Below, one piece after another: positions 6,043 to 13,168 of a stretch of 13,168 nucleotides of DNA. The stretch's first letter is position 1; every line of letters starts with the position of its first letter. Position numbers and translations under genes: made by a program. The notes beneath the pieces are model-generated. The model saw only the letters and a program-made list of their open reading frames with translations, had not been told where the DNA came from and did not search any database. Origin of the DNA: Bordetella parapertussis (lineage in GTDB: Bacteria; Pseudomonadota; Gammaproteobacteria; Burkholderiales; Burkholderiaceae); contig CAMDLJ010000036.1 of the NCBI GenBank assembly GCA_945901665.1, positions 1-13,168 on the forward strand, read 5' to 3'.

Positions 6043-6674
6043 GCGCGCTGGGCCGCTGGATTCCCCAGGGCTGGCACCAGCGCTGGATGGACTTGAGCGG
6101 GCGCGAACGCCTGGGCTTGGGCTTGGCCTTGGGCGTGCTTGCGCTGGCGCTGTTGTGGTCGTTGGGGGTGGCGCCGGCGTGGCACCAGTGGCAGCAAGGC
6201 CAGGGTCAAACCCAGGCATTGCAAACCCAATGGCAAGGCATGCAAACCCTGCAAGCCCAGGCCAGCGCCTGGCGCGGACAAAACCGCGTGCGCCCAGAAG
6301 AAGCCGTGCGCCAGTTGCAAAGCAGTTTGACCACCCTGGGCCCGGGTGCCAGCATGGTGGTGAATGGCGACTTGGCCACCGTGCAAATCAAATCAGCCTC
6401 CGCCGCCGCTGTCTCGCAATGGCTGACCCAAGCGCGAACCCAAGCCCTGGCCCTGCCCGTTCAAGCGCGCCTGAGCCGCAGCGCCGCCACCGGCACCTTG
6501 GCTGCCCCAGCCACCGTTGGCAACTTGCCCGCCGCCGTTGGCGCCCTGGGCGCCGTCTCGGCACCGGCCACTGGCAACAACCCAGCGACCTCCCCGCGCG
6601 CAACCCCTGGCAGCGGGACTGTGTGGTGGGAGGGGCAGATTGTTTTGCAACTGCCAACCCCCGCCAAGCCCTGA
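6039..6674 (+). CDS. gspM: Type II secretion inner-membrane protein GspM
   Basis: GspM is a bitopic platform protein that binds GspL and stabilises it. The 211-residue product starts MSALGRWIPQGWHQRW, with the typical LSGRERLGLGLALGVLALALLWSLG membrane segment at about 23-46, then a Gln-rich coiled-coil-like stretch (QWQQGQGQTQALQTQWQGMQ) and a small ferredoxin-like domain (VRQLQSSLTTLG through SQWLTQARTQAL). Classical GspM is about 160 residues. The surplus is an Ala/Gly/Pro/Thr-rich insert of about 40 residues (about 148-191) that separates the last predicted strand, TVWWEGQIVLQLP, from the rest. The ATG is fixed by the ATGA overlap with gspL and by the LSGRER motif. The gene ends 12 bases before gspN. 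Confidence 0.88.
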   Translation: MSALGRWIPQGWHQRWMDLSGRERLGLGLALGVLALALLWSLGVAPAWHQWQQGQGQTQALQTQWQGMQTLQAQASAWRGQNRVRPEEAVRQLQSSLTTLGPGASMVVNGDLATVQIKSASAAAVSQWLTQARTQALALPVQARLSRSAATGTLAAPATVGNLPAAVGALGAVSAPATGNNPATSPRATPGSGTVWWEGQIVLQLPTPAKP

Positions 6675-6686
6675 GGCAGCACCCAC

Positions 6687-7484
6687 ATGACCCATCCCCA
6701 CACCTTCCACCGCGCCTGGGCCTGGGCTGCAGCCGGCGGCCTCTTGGGCGCTGTGGTCGCTGCTGGGGTGCTGGCGCCGGCCATTTGGTTGGCCCAAGCG
6801 GTGAATGCGGCAAGCCTTGGGCGGGTGCAGTTGCGCCAAGCCAGTGGCAGCCTGTGGAACGGCTCGGCCCAATGGGTGCTGACCGCCGGTGCCCGCGCCA
6901 GCGACATCCAAGCCCTGCCCGGTGCGGTGCATTGGCGGCTGCGCCCACAATGGGGCACCCAAGGCCCAGGCCTTTCGCTGCAAGTTAGCGCAGACTGCTG
7001 CACATCAAGCCCCTTGTCACTGCAATGGCTCCCTGGCCAGGGGGGTGGGGATATCACCCTGGCCGATGGCCAGTCGCGCTGGCCCGCCGAGCTGCTCACC
7101 GGCTTGGGCGCCCCATGGAACACCTTGCAAGCCCAGGGCTGGATACGGGTCAACAGCCAACAGGCCCAACTCCACAGCAGCCCGCAGGGCTGGCGCATGG
7201 GTGGCCAGTTGCGCTTGCAAGCCCTGGATGTGTCGGTGCGTTTGTCCACCTTGCGCCCGCTGGGCAGCTACCAACTCGACGTGCAAGGGGGTGCCCGCAC
7301 CACCTTGTCGCTGACCACCCTCAATGGGCGGCTGCAACTGAGCGGCCAAGGCCATTGGCAGGGGCAGGGCCTGGTCTTTTCGGGCGAGGCCAGTGCCGAG
7401 CCCGAGCACGAAGCGGCACTGAACAATTTACTCAATTTGATGGGCCAACGCCAAGGGTCACGGTCCTCGTTCAAAATAGGCTGA
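6687..7484 (+). CDS. gspN: Type II secretion accessory protein GspN
   Basis: GspN is an inner-membrane protein found in only some T2SS loci and often dispensable; its exact role is unsettled. The 265-residue product has one N-terminal membrane segment (about 10-36), followed by a periplasmic beta-rich domain with the family signature LGRVQLRQASGSLWNGSAQWVL. It ends in FSGEASAEPEHEAALNNLLNLMGQRQG, a conserved GspN C-terminus. Two adjacent cysteines, C104 and C105, lie in the periplasmic part and could form or exchange disulfides. The ATG at 6687 follows GAGGCAG (6673-6679), a reasonable ribosome site overlapping the gspM stop. The final A of the TGA is the first base of the gspD ATG (TGATG), so gspD is probably translated by coupling. 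Confidence 0.87.
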   Translation: MTHPHTFHRAWAWAAAGGLLGAVVAAGVLAPAIWLAQAVNAASLGRVQLRQASGSLWNGSAQWVLTAGARASDIQALPGAVHWRLRPQWGTQGPGLSLQVSADCCTSSPLSLQWLPGQGGGDITLADGQSRWPAELLTGLGAPWNTLQAQGWIRVNSQQAQLHSSPQGWRMGGQLRLQALDVSVRLSTLRPLGSYQLDVQGGARTTLSLTTLNGRLQLSGQGHWQGQGLVFSGEASAEPEHEAALNNLLNLMGQRQGSRSSFKIG

Positions 7485-9592
7485 TGCGCATGAAACCCTT
7501 TTCCTCCCACACCCTGGCCTTGGCCCTGTGCTGTGCCCTGACCGGCACCGGCTGGGCACAAACCGCCAGACCCGGCCAGCCCATCGTGCTCAACTTTGTC
7601 AATGCCGACATCGAAGCCGTGGCGCGCACCTTGGCCAGCTTGACTGGGCGCAACCTGGTGGTCGACCCTCGGGTCAAGGGCAGCATCAACCTGAGCACCG
7701 AAAAGCCCGTCTCACCCGCCGTGGCTTGGGACCAGTTTTTGGCCACCCTGCGGCTGCAAGGCTTCAGCATGGTGGTGAGCAACGGCCTGTACAAAGTGGT
7801 GCCCGAGGCCGAGGCCAAATTGCAAGGCGGCGGCGTGACCGAGGTGCCCAACCCCGTGGGCACCCCACCCGCGGCGGCCACGGCCCCCGCCGGTCAGGTG
7901 GTGACGCACATCTTCAAACTCAATTTTGAAAGCGCCAATAACTTGGTGACGGTGTTGCGCCCGCTGATCAGCCCGAACAACACCATCAACGTCAACCCCG
8001 GCAATAACTCGCTGATCATCACCGACTACGCCGACAACTTGCAGCGGCTGGGTCGCATCATCGCGGCGCTGGACGTGGCCAATGCCAGCGACATTGAGGT
8101 GATCGTGCTCAAGCACGCCTTGGCCAGCGAGTTGGCCCCGCTGGTGACCCGCTTGTTGGAGCCAGGTGCAGGCGGGGGTGCGCCGGGCCAAGGCAACATC
8201 GCTGACAACAGCTTCAAAACCACGGTGATGGCAGAGCCGCGCGCCAACAGCCTGATCTTGCGCGCAGCCAACCCGGCCCGCGTGGCCCAGGTGCGCAGCC
8301 TGATCGACAAGCTCGACCAACCCAGCTCGGCGCTGGCCAGCGGCAACATCCATGTGGTCTACCTGAAAAATGCCGAGGCCACCAAACTGGCCGTGACCTT
8401 GCGCGCTGCGCTCACCGGCCAAGGCGGGGCCAGCACACCGGGCAGCCCCACCGCCACCCTGGCCCAGCCCAACCCACCCGGGGGCAACACCGCACCCATG
8501 GGCAGCGGCACGGCCACCAACCAGCCCAGCACGGGGGGTCAAATTCAGGCCGACCCAGCAACCAACTCCTTGATCATCACCGCGCCCGAGCCCCAATACC
8601 GCCAGTTGCGCGCGGTGATTGACAAGCTCGACCAACGCCGCGCCCAGGTGCTGGTGGAGAGCCTGATCGCTGAGGTGAATGCCGAAAAACTGGCCCAGTT
8701 TGGCTTTCAGTGGCAAAACGTGGTGGGCTCGAGCGGCGGCAACTTGGGCGTGATGGGCACCAACTTTGACCCGGCCAAGGTGGGCGGCTCCAACATTGCG
8801 CAAATCTCGGCTGACCCCACCAAAGCTGCCGTGGGCGTGGGCTTGAACATCGCCTCGGTGCAAAGCGTGGGCGGGGTTTACATGCTGGGTGCCTTGGCCA
8901 ATTTTTTGCAAACCAATGGCGACGCCAACATTTTGTCCACGCCCACCTTGCTCACCCTGGACAACGAAGAGGCCAAGATCGTGGTGGGCCAGCAAGTGCC
9001 CTTCACCACCGGCAGCGTGGTGCTCAACAGCGCGGCGGCAACCCCCTTCAACACCTTTGAGCGCAAAGACGTGGGCCTGACCCTGCGGGTGCGGCCGCAA
9101 ATCAGCGAGACCGGCACGGTGCGCCTGTCGGTGTACCAAGAGGTGTCGAGCATCGACAAAACCACCGCCGCCTCCACCGGTGGACCGACCACCAATAAGC
9201 GTTCTATCGAATCGAATGTGTTGGTCGAAGACGGCTCCATCGTGGTGCTGGGCGGCTTGCTCACCGACGAATCCAGCGACAACCTGAGCAAGGTACCGGG
9301 CTTGGGCGACATCCCGTTTTTTGGCAATTTGTTCAAAGGCCAAAAACGCGAGCGCAGCAAGAAAAACCTGATGGTGTTTTTGCGCCCCGTTGTGGTACGC
9401 GACGGCAGCCAAACCGATGCCTTGTCGCAAAGCCGCTACCAACAAATGATGGGTTTGCAGTTGCAGTCGCAACCCGCGCCCAACCCGGTGTTGGGCATCG
9501 ATGGCGCGGCGGTGTTGCCGCCCCTGCCCGCCGCAGCCCCTGCGGCCAGCGCACCCGCCACGCCGCCCAAAGGCGGCGCACCCAGCCGCTGA
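7484..9592 (+). CDS. gspD: Type II secretion outer-membrane secretin GspD
   Basis: GspD forms the multimeric outer-membrane channel. The 702-residue precursor has a Sec signal peptide (MRMKPFSSHTLALALCCALT, likely cut after GWA near residue 25) and no lipobox. Domains in order are: N0 at about 34-110 (VLNFVNADIEAVARTLASLT); N1 at about 138-197 (THIFKLNFESANNLVTVLRP); N2 at about 203-280; and N3 at about 287-397, interrupted by a Gly/Pro/Thr-rich loop at 311-352. The secretin core at about 398-640 carries VPFTTGS (gate region), FERKDVGLTLRVRPQI and VPGLGDIPFFGNLF. The tail beyond 640 is Pro/Ala-rich with no obvious pilotin-binding helix. ATG at 7484 overlaps the gspN stop; ATG at 7490 is an equal alternative. 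The open frame upstream to 7025 is a shadow over gspN. Confidence 0.96.
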   Translation: MRMKPFSSHTLALALCCALTGTGWAQTARPGQPIVLNFVNADIEAVARTLASLTGRNLVVDPRVKGSINLSTEKPVSPAVAWDQFLATLRLQGFSMVVSNGLYKVVPEAEAKLQGGGVTEVPNPVGTPPAAATAPAGQVVTHIFKLNFESANNLVTVLRPLISPNNTINVNPGNNSLIITDYADNLQRLGRIIAALDVANASDIEVIVLKHALASELAPLVTRLLEPGAGGGAPGQGNIADNSFKTTVMAEPRANSLILRAANPARVAQVRSLIDKLDQPSSALASGNIHVVYLKNAEATKLAVTLRAALTGQGGASTPGSPTATLAQPNPPGGNTAPMGSGTATNQPSTGGQIQADPATNSLIITAPEPQYRQLRAVIDKLDQRRAQVLVESLIAEVNAEKLAQFGFQWQNVVGSSGGNLGVMGTNFDPAKVGGSNIAQISADPTKAAVGVGLNIASVQSVGGVYMLGALANFLQTNGDANILSTPTLLTLDNEEAKIVVGQQVPFTTGSVVLNSAAATPFNTFERKDVGLTLRVRPQISETGTVRLSVYQEVSSIDKTTAASTGGPTTNKRSIESNVLVEDGSIVVLGGLLTDESSDNLSKVPGLGDIPFFGNLFKGQKRERSKKNLMVFLRPVVVRDGSQTDALSQSRYQQMMGLQLQSQPAPNPVLGIDGAAVLPPLPAAAPAASAPATPPKGGAPSR

Positions 9593-9615
9593 GCGCGGGA
9601 CCGCTTGAGCCCATC

Positions 9616-11004
9616 ATGCGCCACCCCTTGCCCTACGCTTTTGCCCGCAGCCACCAACTGCTGCTGGAGGACGACGGCCAACAACTGACGCTGTGGCACA
9701 GCGACCAGCCCGACCCGGGCGCCTGGGGCGAGGTGCTGCGCTTGCACCCGGTGCGCCAGTGGCAACAACTGGACGCGCAAAGCCTGGCGCAACGCATCAG
9801 CGCGGCCTATGCTGGGGCTGGATCGAGTGCCGCCGCCGTGGTCACCGAGGTCGAGGGCGAGGCCGATTTGGCGCGCATGATGCAAGCCCTGCCCGCCGTC
9901 GAAGACCTGCTGGAGTCGGCCGACGACGCACCCATCATCCGCATGCTCAACGCCTTGCTGTCGCAGGCTGCGCGCGACGGCGCCAGCGACATCCACATCG
10001 AACCCTTTGAGCGCCACTCCAGCGTGCGCTTTCGCGTCGATGGTGGTTTGCGCGAAGTGGTGCAACCCAACCGCGCCTTGCATGCGGCGCTGATTTCGCG
10101 CTTGAAGATCATGGCCTTGCTCGACATCGCCGAAAAACGCCTGCCCCAAGATGGTCGCATCTCTTTGCGCCTGGGCCAGCGGGCCATTGATGTGCGTGTG
10201 TCCACCCTGCCCAGCGCCCATGGCGAACGTGCGGTGCTGCGCTTGCTCGACAAAAGCGGGGCGCGCCTGTCACTGGAGTCGATTGGTATGCAAGGCCCGA
10301 CCTTGCAGCGCTTTGAAAAACTCATCGCCCAACCGCACGGCATTGTGCTGGTGACCGGCCCCACCGGTTCGGGCAAAACCACCACGCTGTACGCGGCATT
10401 GCAGCGTTTGGATGCGGCGCACAGCAACATCATGACGGTGGAAGACCCGATCGAATACGAGCTGGCCGGTGTGGGCCAAACCCAGGTCAACCCCAAAATT
10501 GATTTGGACTTTGCCAAGGCCTTGCGCGCCATCCTGCGCCAAGACCCCGACATCATCATGATTGGCGAAATCCGCGACCACGAAACTGCGCAAATTGCGG
10601 TACAGGCCTCGCTGACCGGCCACTTGGTATTGGCCACCTTGCACACCAACGACGCGGTCAGCGCCGTGACCCGATTGACCGACATGGGCATTGAGCCGTT
10701 TTTGCTCAGCTCTTCACTGCTGGGCGTGTTGGCCCAACGCTTGGTGCGCAAAACCTGCACCGCTTGCCACGGCAGCGGCTGCACGGTATGTGGCCACACC
10801 GGCTACCAAGGGCGCACCGGTATTTTTGAATTGCTCACGGTGGACGAGCCCTTGCGCGGCCTGATCCACAACCGCACCAGCGAAAGCGACATGCACCGCC
10901 AAGCCCAGCGCAATGGCCTGGGCAGTTTGCGCGAAGACGGCGAGCGACTGGTGGCCCTGGGCCTGACCAGCCGTGAAGAGCTGTTGCGCGTGACCCGCGA
11001 CTGA
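9616..11004 (+). CDS. gspE: Type II secretion ATPase GspE, with compact zinc site
   Basis: GspE is the cytoplasmic ATPase that powers pseudopilus assembly, held at the membrane by GspL. The 462-residue product has a short N-terminal domain, then ASDIHIEPFERHSSVRFRVDG (about 123-143), Walker A GPTGSGKT at 248-255, the Asp box TVEDPIEYEL (274-283), Walker B DPDIIMIGEIRD at 310-321, and the His box HLVLATLHTNDAVSAVTRL (336-354). The four zinc-binding cysteines are C381, C384, C389 and C392, i.e. CTACHGSGCTVC. The two pairs are only four residues apart, whereas Vibrio cholerae EpsE has about 29 between them. All catalytic motifs are intact. It follows gspD by 23 bases and precedes gspF by 11. The ATG gives the expected N-terminus; the ribosome site is weak. 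Confidence 0.97.
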   Translation: MRHPLPYAFARSHQLLLEDDGQQLTLWHSDQPDPGAWGEVLRLHPVRQWQQLDAQSLAQRISAAYAGAGSSAAAVVTEVEGEADLARMMQALPAVEDLLESADDAPIIRMLNALLSQAARDGASDIHIEPFERHSSVRFRVDGGLREVVQPNRALHAALISRLKIMALLDIAEKRLPQDGRISLRLGQRAIDVRVSTLPSAHGERAVLRLLDKSGARLSLESIGMQGPTLQRFEKLIAQPHGIVLVTGPTGSGKTTTLYAALQRLDAAHSNIMTVEDPIEYELAGVGQTQVNPKIDLDFAKALRAILRQDPDIIMIGEIRDHETAQIAVQASLTGHLVLATLHTNDAVSAVTRLTDMGIEPFLLSSSLLGVLAQRLVRKTCTACHGSGCTVCGHTGYQGRTGIFELLTVDEPLRGLIHNRTSESDMHRQAQRNGLGSLREDGERLVALGLTSREELLRVTRD

Positions 11005-11015
11005 GCACAACCCCC

Positions 11016-12233
11016 ATGCCCGCCTTTTCTTATCAGGCCCTGGACGCCCAAGGCGCCACCCAAAGCGGCGTGGTCGAAGCCGATTCGGCACGCGCTGCGC
11101 GCAACCAATTGCGGGCCCAGGCCTTGGTCCCGCTGAACCTGTCGGCCTTGGGTAACAGCAGCAGCGACAAGCCACGCCCAGTGGGCTGGCACAGTGCGGC
11201 GCTCAGCCGCAGCGAACTCACCACCTGGACGCGCCAACTCGCCGGCTTGGTCGGTGCGGGCCTGCCCCTGGAGCGCGCGCTGAGCGCCTTGGCCGACGAG
11301 GCCGAACAACCGCGCCAACAGCATTTGGTGGCGGCCTTGCGCGCCGAGGTCAATGCGGGATCCACCTTTGCCCAAGCCTTGGGCGAGCACCCACGCGAGT
11401 TCCCGCCGGTGTACCGCTCGGTGGTGGCGGCAGGCGAGCAAAGCGGCCATTTGGGCGAGGTGCTGGAGCGCTTGGCCGACGATTTGGAACAACAACAAAC
11501 CCTGCGCGCCAAACTGCTGGCGGCCACCTTGTACCCAGCCATCGTGAGTGGCGTGGCCATGCTCATCGTGCTGTTTTTGCTGGCCTATGTGGTGCCCCAG
11601 GTGGCCACCGTGTTCCAAAGCAGCCAGCGCAGTTTGCCTACCCTGACGGTGGTGATGTTGGCCATCAGCCACGCGGTGCAAACCCTGTGGGCCTATGCCG
11701 CCTTGGTGCTGGCAGCGGGCAGCGTCTTGATGTGGCAAGCCCTGCGCCAACCCGCGGTGCGCGAGAAATGGGACGCGCTGTGGCTGCGTTTGCCGCTGGT
11801 GGGGGCGCTGGCGCGCGGCTATAACGCAGCGCGCTTTGCCAGCACCTTGGCCATGCTGGCAGGTGCTGGCGTGCCCATCTTGCGCGCCCTGCACGCGGCC
11901 GCCGACACCTTGTCCAACCAAGCCCTGCGTGCCGACGCCTTGCATGCCGAGGTGCTGGTGCGCGAAGGCGCGCCCTTGGCCCAGGCCCTGGCCTACCACC
12001 GCCGCCTGCCCAGCTTGCTGGCCATGTTTGTGCGCCAAGGCGAACAAACCGGGCGCTTGCCCGAAATGCTCCAGCGCTGTGCCGAACAACTGGGCAACGA
12101 TGTGCAACGCCGGGCCATGCAACTGGCCACCATTCTCGAGCCCCTGCTGATCGTGGCCATGGGTGGCTTGGTCATGCTCATTGTTTTGGCGGTGATGCTG
12201 CCCATCATCCAACTCAACCAGTGGGTGCGCTGA
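11016..12233 (+). CDS. gspF: Type II secretion inner-membrane platform protein GspF
   Basis: GspF is the polytopic platform protein that is thought to couple GspE ATP hydrolysis to pseudopilin extraction. The 405-residue product is standard in length. It opens MPAFSYQALDAQGATQSGVVEADSARAARNQL, typical of the family. Two homologous cytoplasmic helical repeats follow: the first around RQLAGLVGAGLPLERALSAL with VYRSVVAAGEQSGHLGEVLERLA, the second around FASTLAMLAGAGVPILRALH with FVRQGEQTGRLPEMLQRCA. Membrane segments are at about 172-200, 220-240 and 372-398. The C-terminus ends PIIQLNQWVR. It is the last T2SS gene of the operon. The ribosome site before the ATG is poor, so coupling to gspE termination is likely. 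Confidence 0.96.
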   Translation: MPAFSYQALDAQGATQSGVVEADSARAARNQLRAQALVPLNLSALGNSSSDKPRPVGWHSAALSRSELTTWTRQLAGLVGAGLPLERALSALADEAEQPRQQHLVAALRAEVNAGSTFAQALGEHPREFPPVYRSVVAAGEQSGHLGEVLERLADDLEQQQTLRAKLLAATLYPAIVSGVAMLIVLFLLAYVVPQVATVFQSSQRSLPTLTVVMLAISHAVQTLWAYAALVLAAGSVLMWQALRQPAVREKWDALWLRLPLVGALARGYNAARFASTLAMLAGAGVPILRALHAAADTLSNQALRADALHAEVLVREGAPLAQALAYHRRLPSLLAMFVRQGEQTGRLPEMLQRCAEQLGNDVQRRAMQLATILEPLLIVAMGGLVMLIVLAVMLPIIQLNQWVR

Positions 12234-12275
12234 CATGACCGCTCCGCGCTGCGCCCTAGCCCGTGCAGGTGCCCC
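12234..12275 (+). other. Short spacer between gspF and the 5'-nucleotidase gene
   Basis: The 42-base gap shows no inverted repeat followed by T residues, and therefore no visible intrinsic terminator. No clear promoter is seen either. AGGTG near 12266-12270 probably serves as the ribosome site of the nucleotidase gene. A 16-codon ATG frame at 12235-12285 overlaps the nucleotidase start out of frame and is more likely incidental than a real upstream ORF. Confidence 0.5.
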
Positions 12276-13168
12276 ATGGGCGTGACCTTGGACGGCCAAC
12301 TGGTGGTGGCGATTTCATCGCGCGCCTTGTTTGACTTTGAAGAAGAAAACCGCTTCTTTGAACAAAGCGATGACCGCGCCTACATGAAGCTGCAACTCGA
12401 ACGCTTGGAGCAACCCGCCAAGCCCGGGGTGGCGTTTTCGCTGGTGAAAAAGTTGCTGGCCTTCAACCAGGGCGATGTGCCCCAAGTGGAAGTGGTGATC
12501 TTGTCGCGCAACGACCCGGTCAGCGGCATGCGGGTGTTTCGCTCGGCGCAGCACTACGGCCTGCCGATCCAGCGCGGCAGCTTCACCCGTGGTCAGCCGC
12601 CATGGCGCTACCTCAGGCCCTTGAACGCCAATTTGTTTTTATCCGCCCACCTGAGCGATGTGCGCGCCGCGCTCGACGCCGGCGTGCCTGCCGCCCAGGT
12701 GTACCCCCACTCGGCCCATGCCTCTGCGGCGCACCCCAATGAGGTGCGCATTGCGTTTGACGGTGACGCGGTGCTGTTCTCTGACGAGGCTGAGCAAGTG
12801 TTTGCCGCCCAAGGGCTGTCGGCCTTTCAAGCCCACGAGCGCGACAAAGCCAGCCTGCCCTTGTCGGCAGGCCCATTCAAGCCCCTGCTGGCCGCGCTGC
12901 ACCGCTTGCAACGCGCCGGCACCCCCAGCATGCGCGTGCGCACCGCCTTGGTCACCGCCCGCAGCGCCCCCGCCCACGAGCGCGCCATCCGCACGCTGAT
13001 GGACTGGGACATTGAGGTGGACGAAGCCATGTTCCTTGGCGGCTTGGACAAAGGCGCGTTTTTGCGCGAGTTTGAACCCGACTTTTTCTTTGACGACCAA
13101 ACCGGCCACATCGAATCGGCCGCCCAACACGTGCCCGCAGGCCACGTCGTGAGCGGCGTCAAAAACCC
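12276..13168 (+). CDS. 5'-nucleotidase, cytosolic cN-I type; 3' end outside window
   Basis: This is probably a cytoplasmic HAD-like hydrolase that removes phosphate from nucleoside 5'-monophosphates. The frame runs open from the ATG to the window edge, 297 codons without a stop. The family is usually just over 300 residues, so only a short tail is missing. Motifs are AISSRALFDFEEENRFFE (12-29), ILSRNDPVSGMRVFRS (75-90), the DGD-type acidic motif FDGDAVLFSDE (161-171), TALVTARSAPAHER (223-236), FLGGLDKG (253-260) and the acidic pair in FFFDDQ (270-275). These match the 5'-nucleotidase family related to mammalian cN-IA. AGGTG upstream of the ATG is a plausible ribosome site. It lies 42 bases after gspF with no terminator seen between, so it may be read from the T2SS transcript, but no role in secretion is known. 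The substrate cannot be told from sequence. Confidence 0.88.
   Translation, partial: MGVTLDGQLVVAISSRALFDFEEENRFFEQSDDRAYMKLQLERLEQPAKPGVAFSLVKKLLAFNQGDVPQVEVVILSRNDPVSGMRVFRSAQHYGLPIQRGSFTRGQPPWRYLRPLNANLFLSAHLSDVRAALDAGVPAAQVYPHSAHASAAHPNEVRIAFDGDAVLFSDEAEQVFAAQGLSAFQAHERDKASLPLSAGPFKPLLAALHRLQRAGTPSMRVRTALVTARSAPAHERAIRTLMDWDIEVDEAMFLGGLDKGAFLREFEPDFFFDDQTGHIESAAQHVPAGHVVSGVKN

Noticed and set aside
5951..6988. 345-codon plus-strand open frame over gspM and the start of gspN
   Set aside because: Its Pro/Arg/Gln-rich composition is that of an alternate-frame shadow. gspM and gspN in the other frames show proper membrane segments and family motifs.
7025..7483. Upstream extension of gspD by 153 codons
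   Set aside because: It overlaps gspN entirely and would bury the Sec signal peptide. The ATG at 7484 is followed by a textbook signal sequence.
7465..7483. Small AT-rich patch before gspD as an internal promoter
   Set aside because: TTCAAAATAGG is locally AT-rich, but no -35 partner is visible, and these bases encode the conserved C-terminus of GspN.
7712..9472. 586-codon open frame on the minus strand opposite gspD
   Set aside because: It is an antisense shadow caused by GC-rich codon bias. The sequence is His/Gly/Ala-rich with no recognisable domain, while gspD on the plus strand has all family motifs.
12235..12285. 16-codon ORF after gspF, possible leader peptide
   Set aside because: It has no ribosome site of its own beyond the gspF end and no regulatory residue pattern. 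It overlaps the nucleotidase start out of frame, so it is probably incidental.
10803..12299. 498-codon minus-strand open frame opposite gspE and gspF
   Set aside because: Its His/Gln/Gly-rich composition is typical of an antisense shadow. It covers two clearly real genes.

Overview
The window is about 13 kb of GC-rich, gene-dense DNA from what looks like a betaproteobacterium, most likely a member of the Comamonadaceae (Burkholderiales). I infer this from protein style and gene neighbourhood, with no database search. It carries a nearly complete chromosomal type II secretion system (T2SS, general secretory pathway) locus between two housekeeping genes. I found no phage, transposase, CRISPR or tRNA/rRNA gene.

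Layout. (1) 1-855, plus strand: the 3' end of ilvA, biosynthetic threonine dehydratase, with its two C-terminal ACT-like regulatory domains. (2) 856-1010: a short convergent intergenic space holding a dispersed-repeat-like element. (3) 1011-1505, minus strand: a short gspC. (4) 1506-1611: the divergent control region between gspC and the main operon. (5) 1612-12233, plus strand: eleven tightly packed genes in the order gspG-H-I-J-K-L-M-N-D-E-F. Junctions range from 4-base ATGA overlaps (J/K, L/M) and a TGATG overlap (N/D) to gaps of at most 23 bases, so this reads as one translationally coupled operon. (6) 12276 to the window end: a cN-I-type 5'-nucleotidase gene, 42 bases after gspF on the same strand, cut off by the window edge.

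How the genes work together. GspD forms the outer-membrane secretin. GspC links it to the inner-membrane platform of GspF, GspL and GspM. GspE is the cytoplasmic ATPase that drives assembly of the periplasmic pseudopilus: GspG is the major pseudopilin, and GspH, I, J and K form the minor tip complex. GspN is an accessory inner-membrane protein. The prepilin peptidase (GspO/PilD) needed to mature five of these proteins is not here and must be encoded elsewhere. No pilotin gene (gspS) is present either.

Nothing here amounts to a new system. The points worth a second look are lineage-specific changes to a known machine: a detached, divergent gspC without a PDZ domain; a GspE whose four-cysteine zinc site is compressed into 12 residues; a hexanucleotide Ser-Thr repeat in GspJ; unusually long prepilin leaders on GspG and GspK; a low-complexity insert in GspM; and a repeat element between the two convergent genes at the left end.
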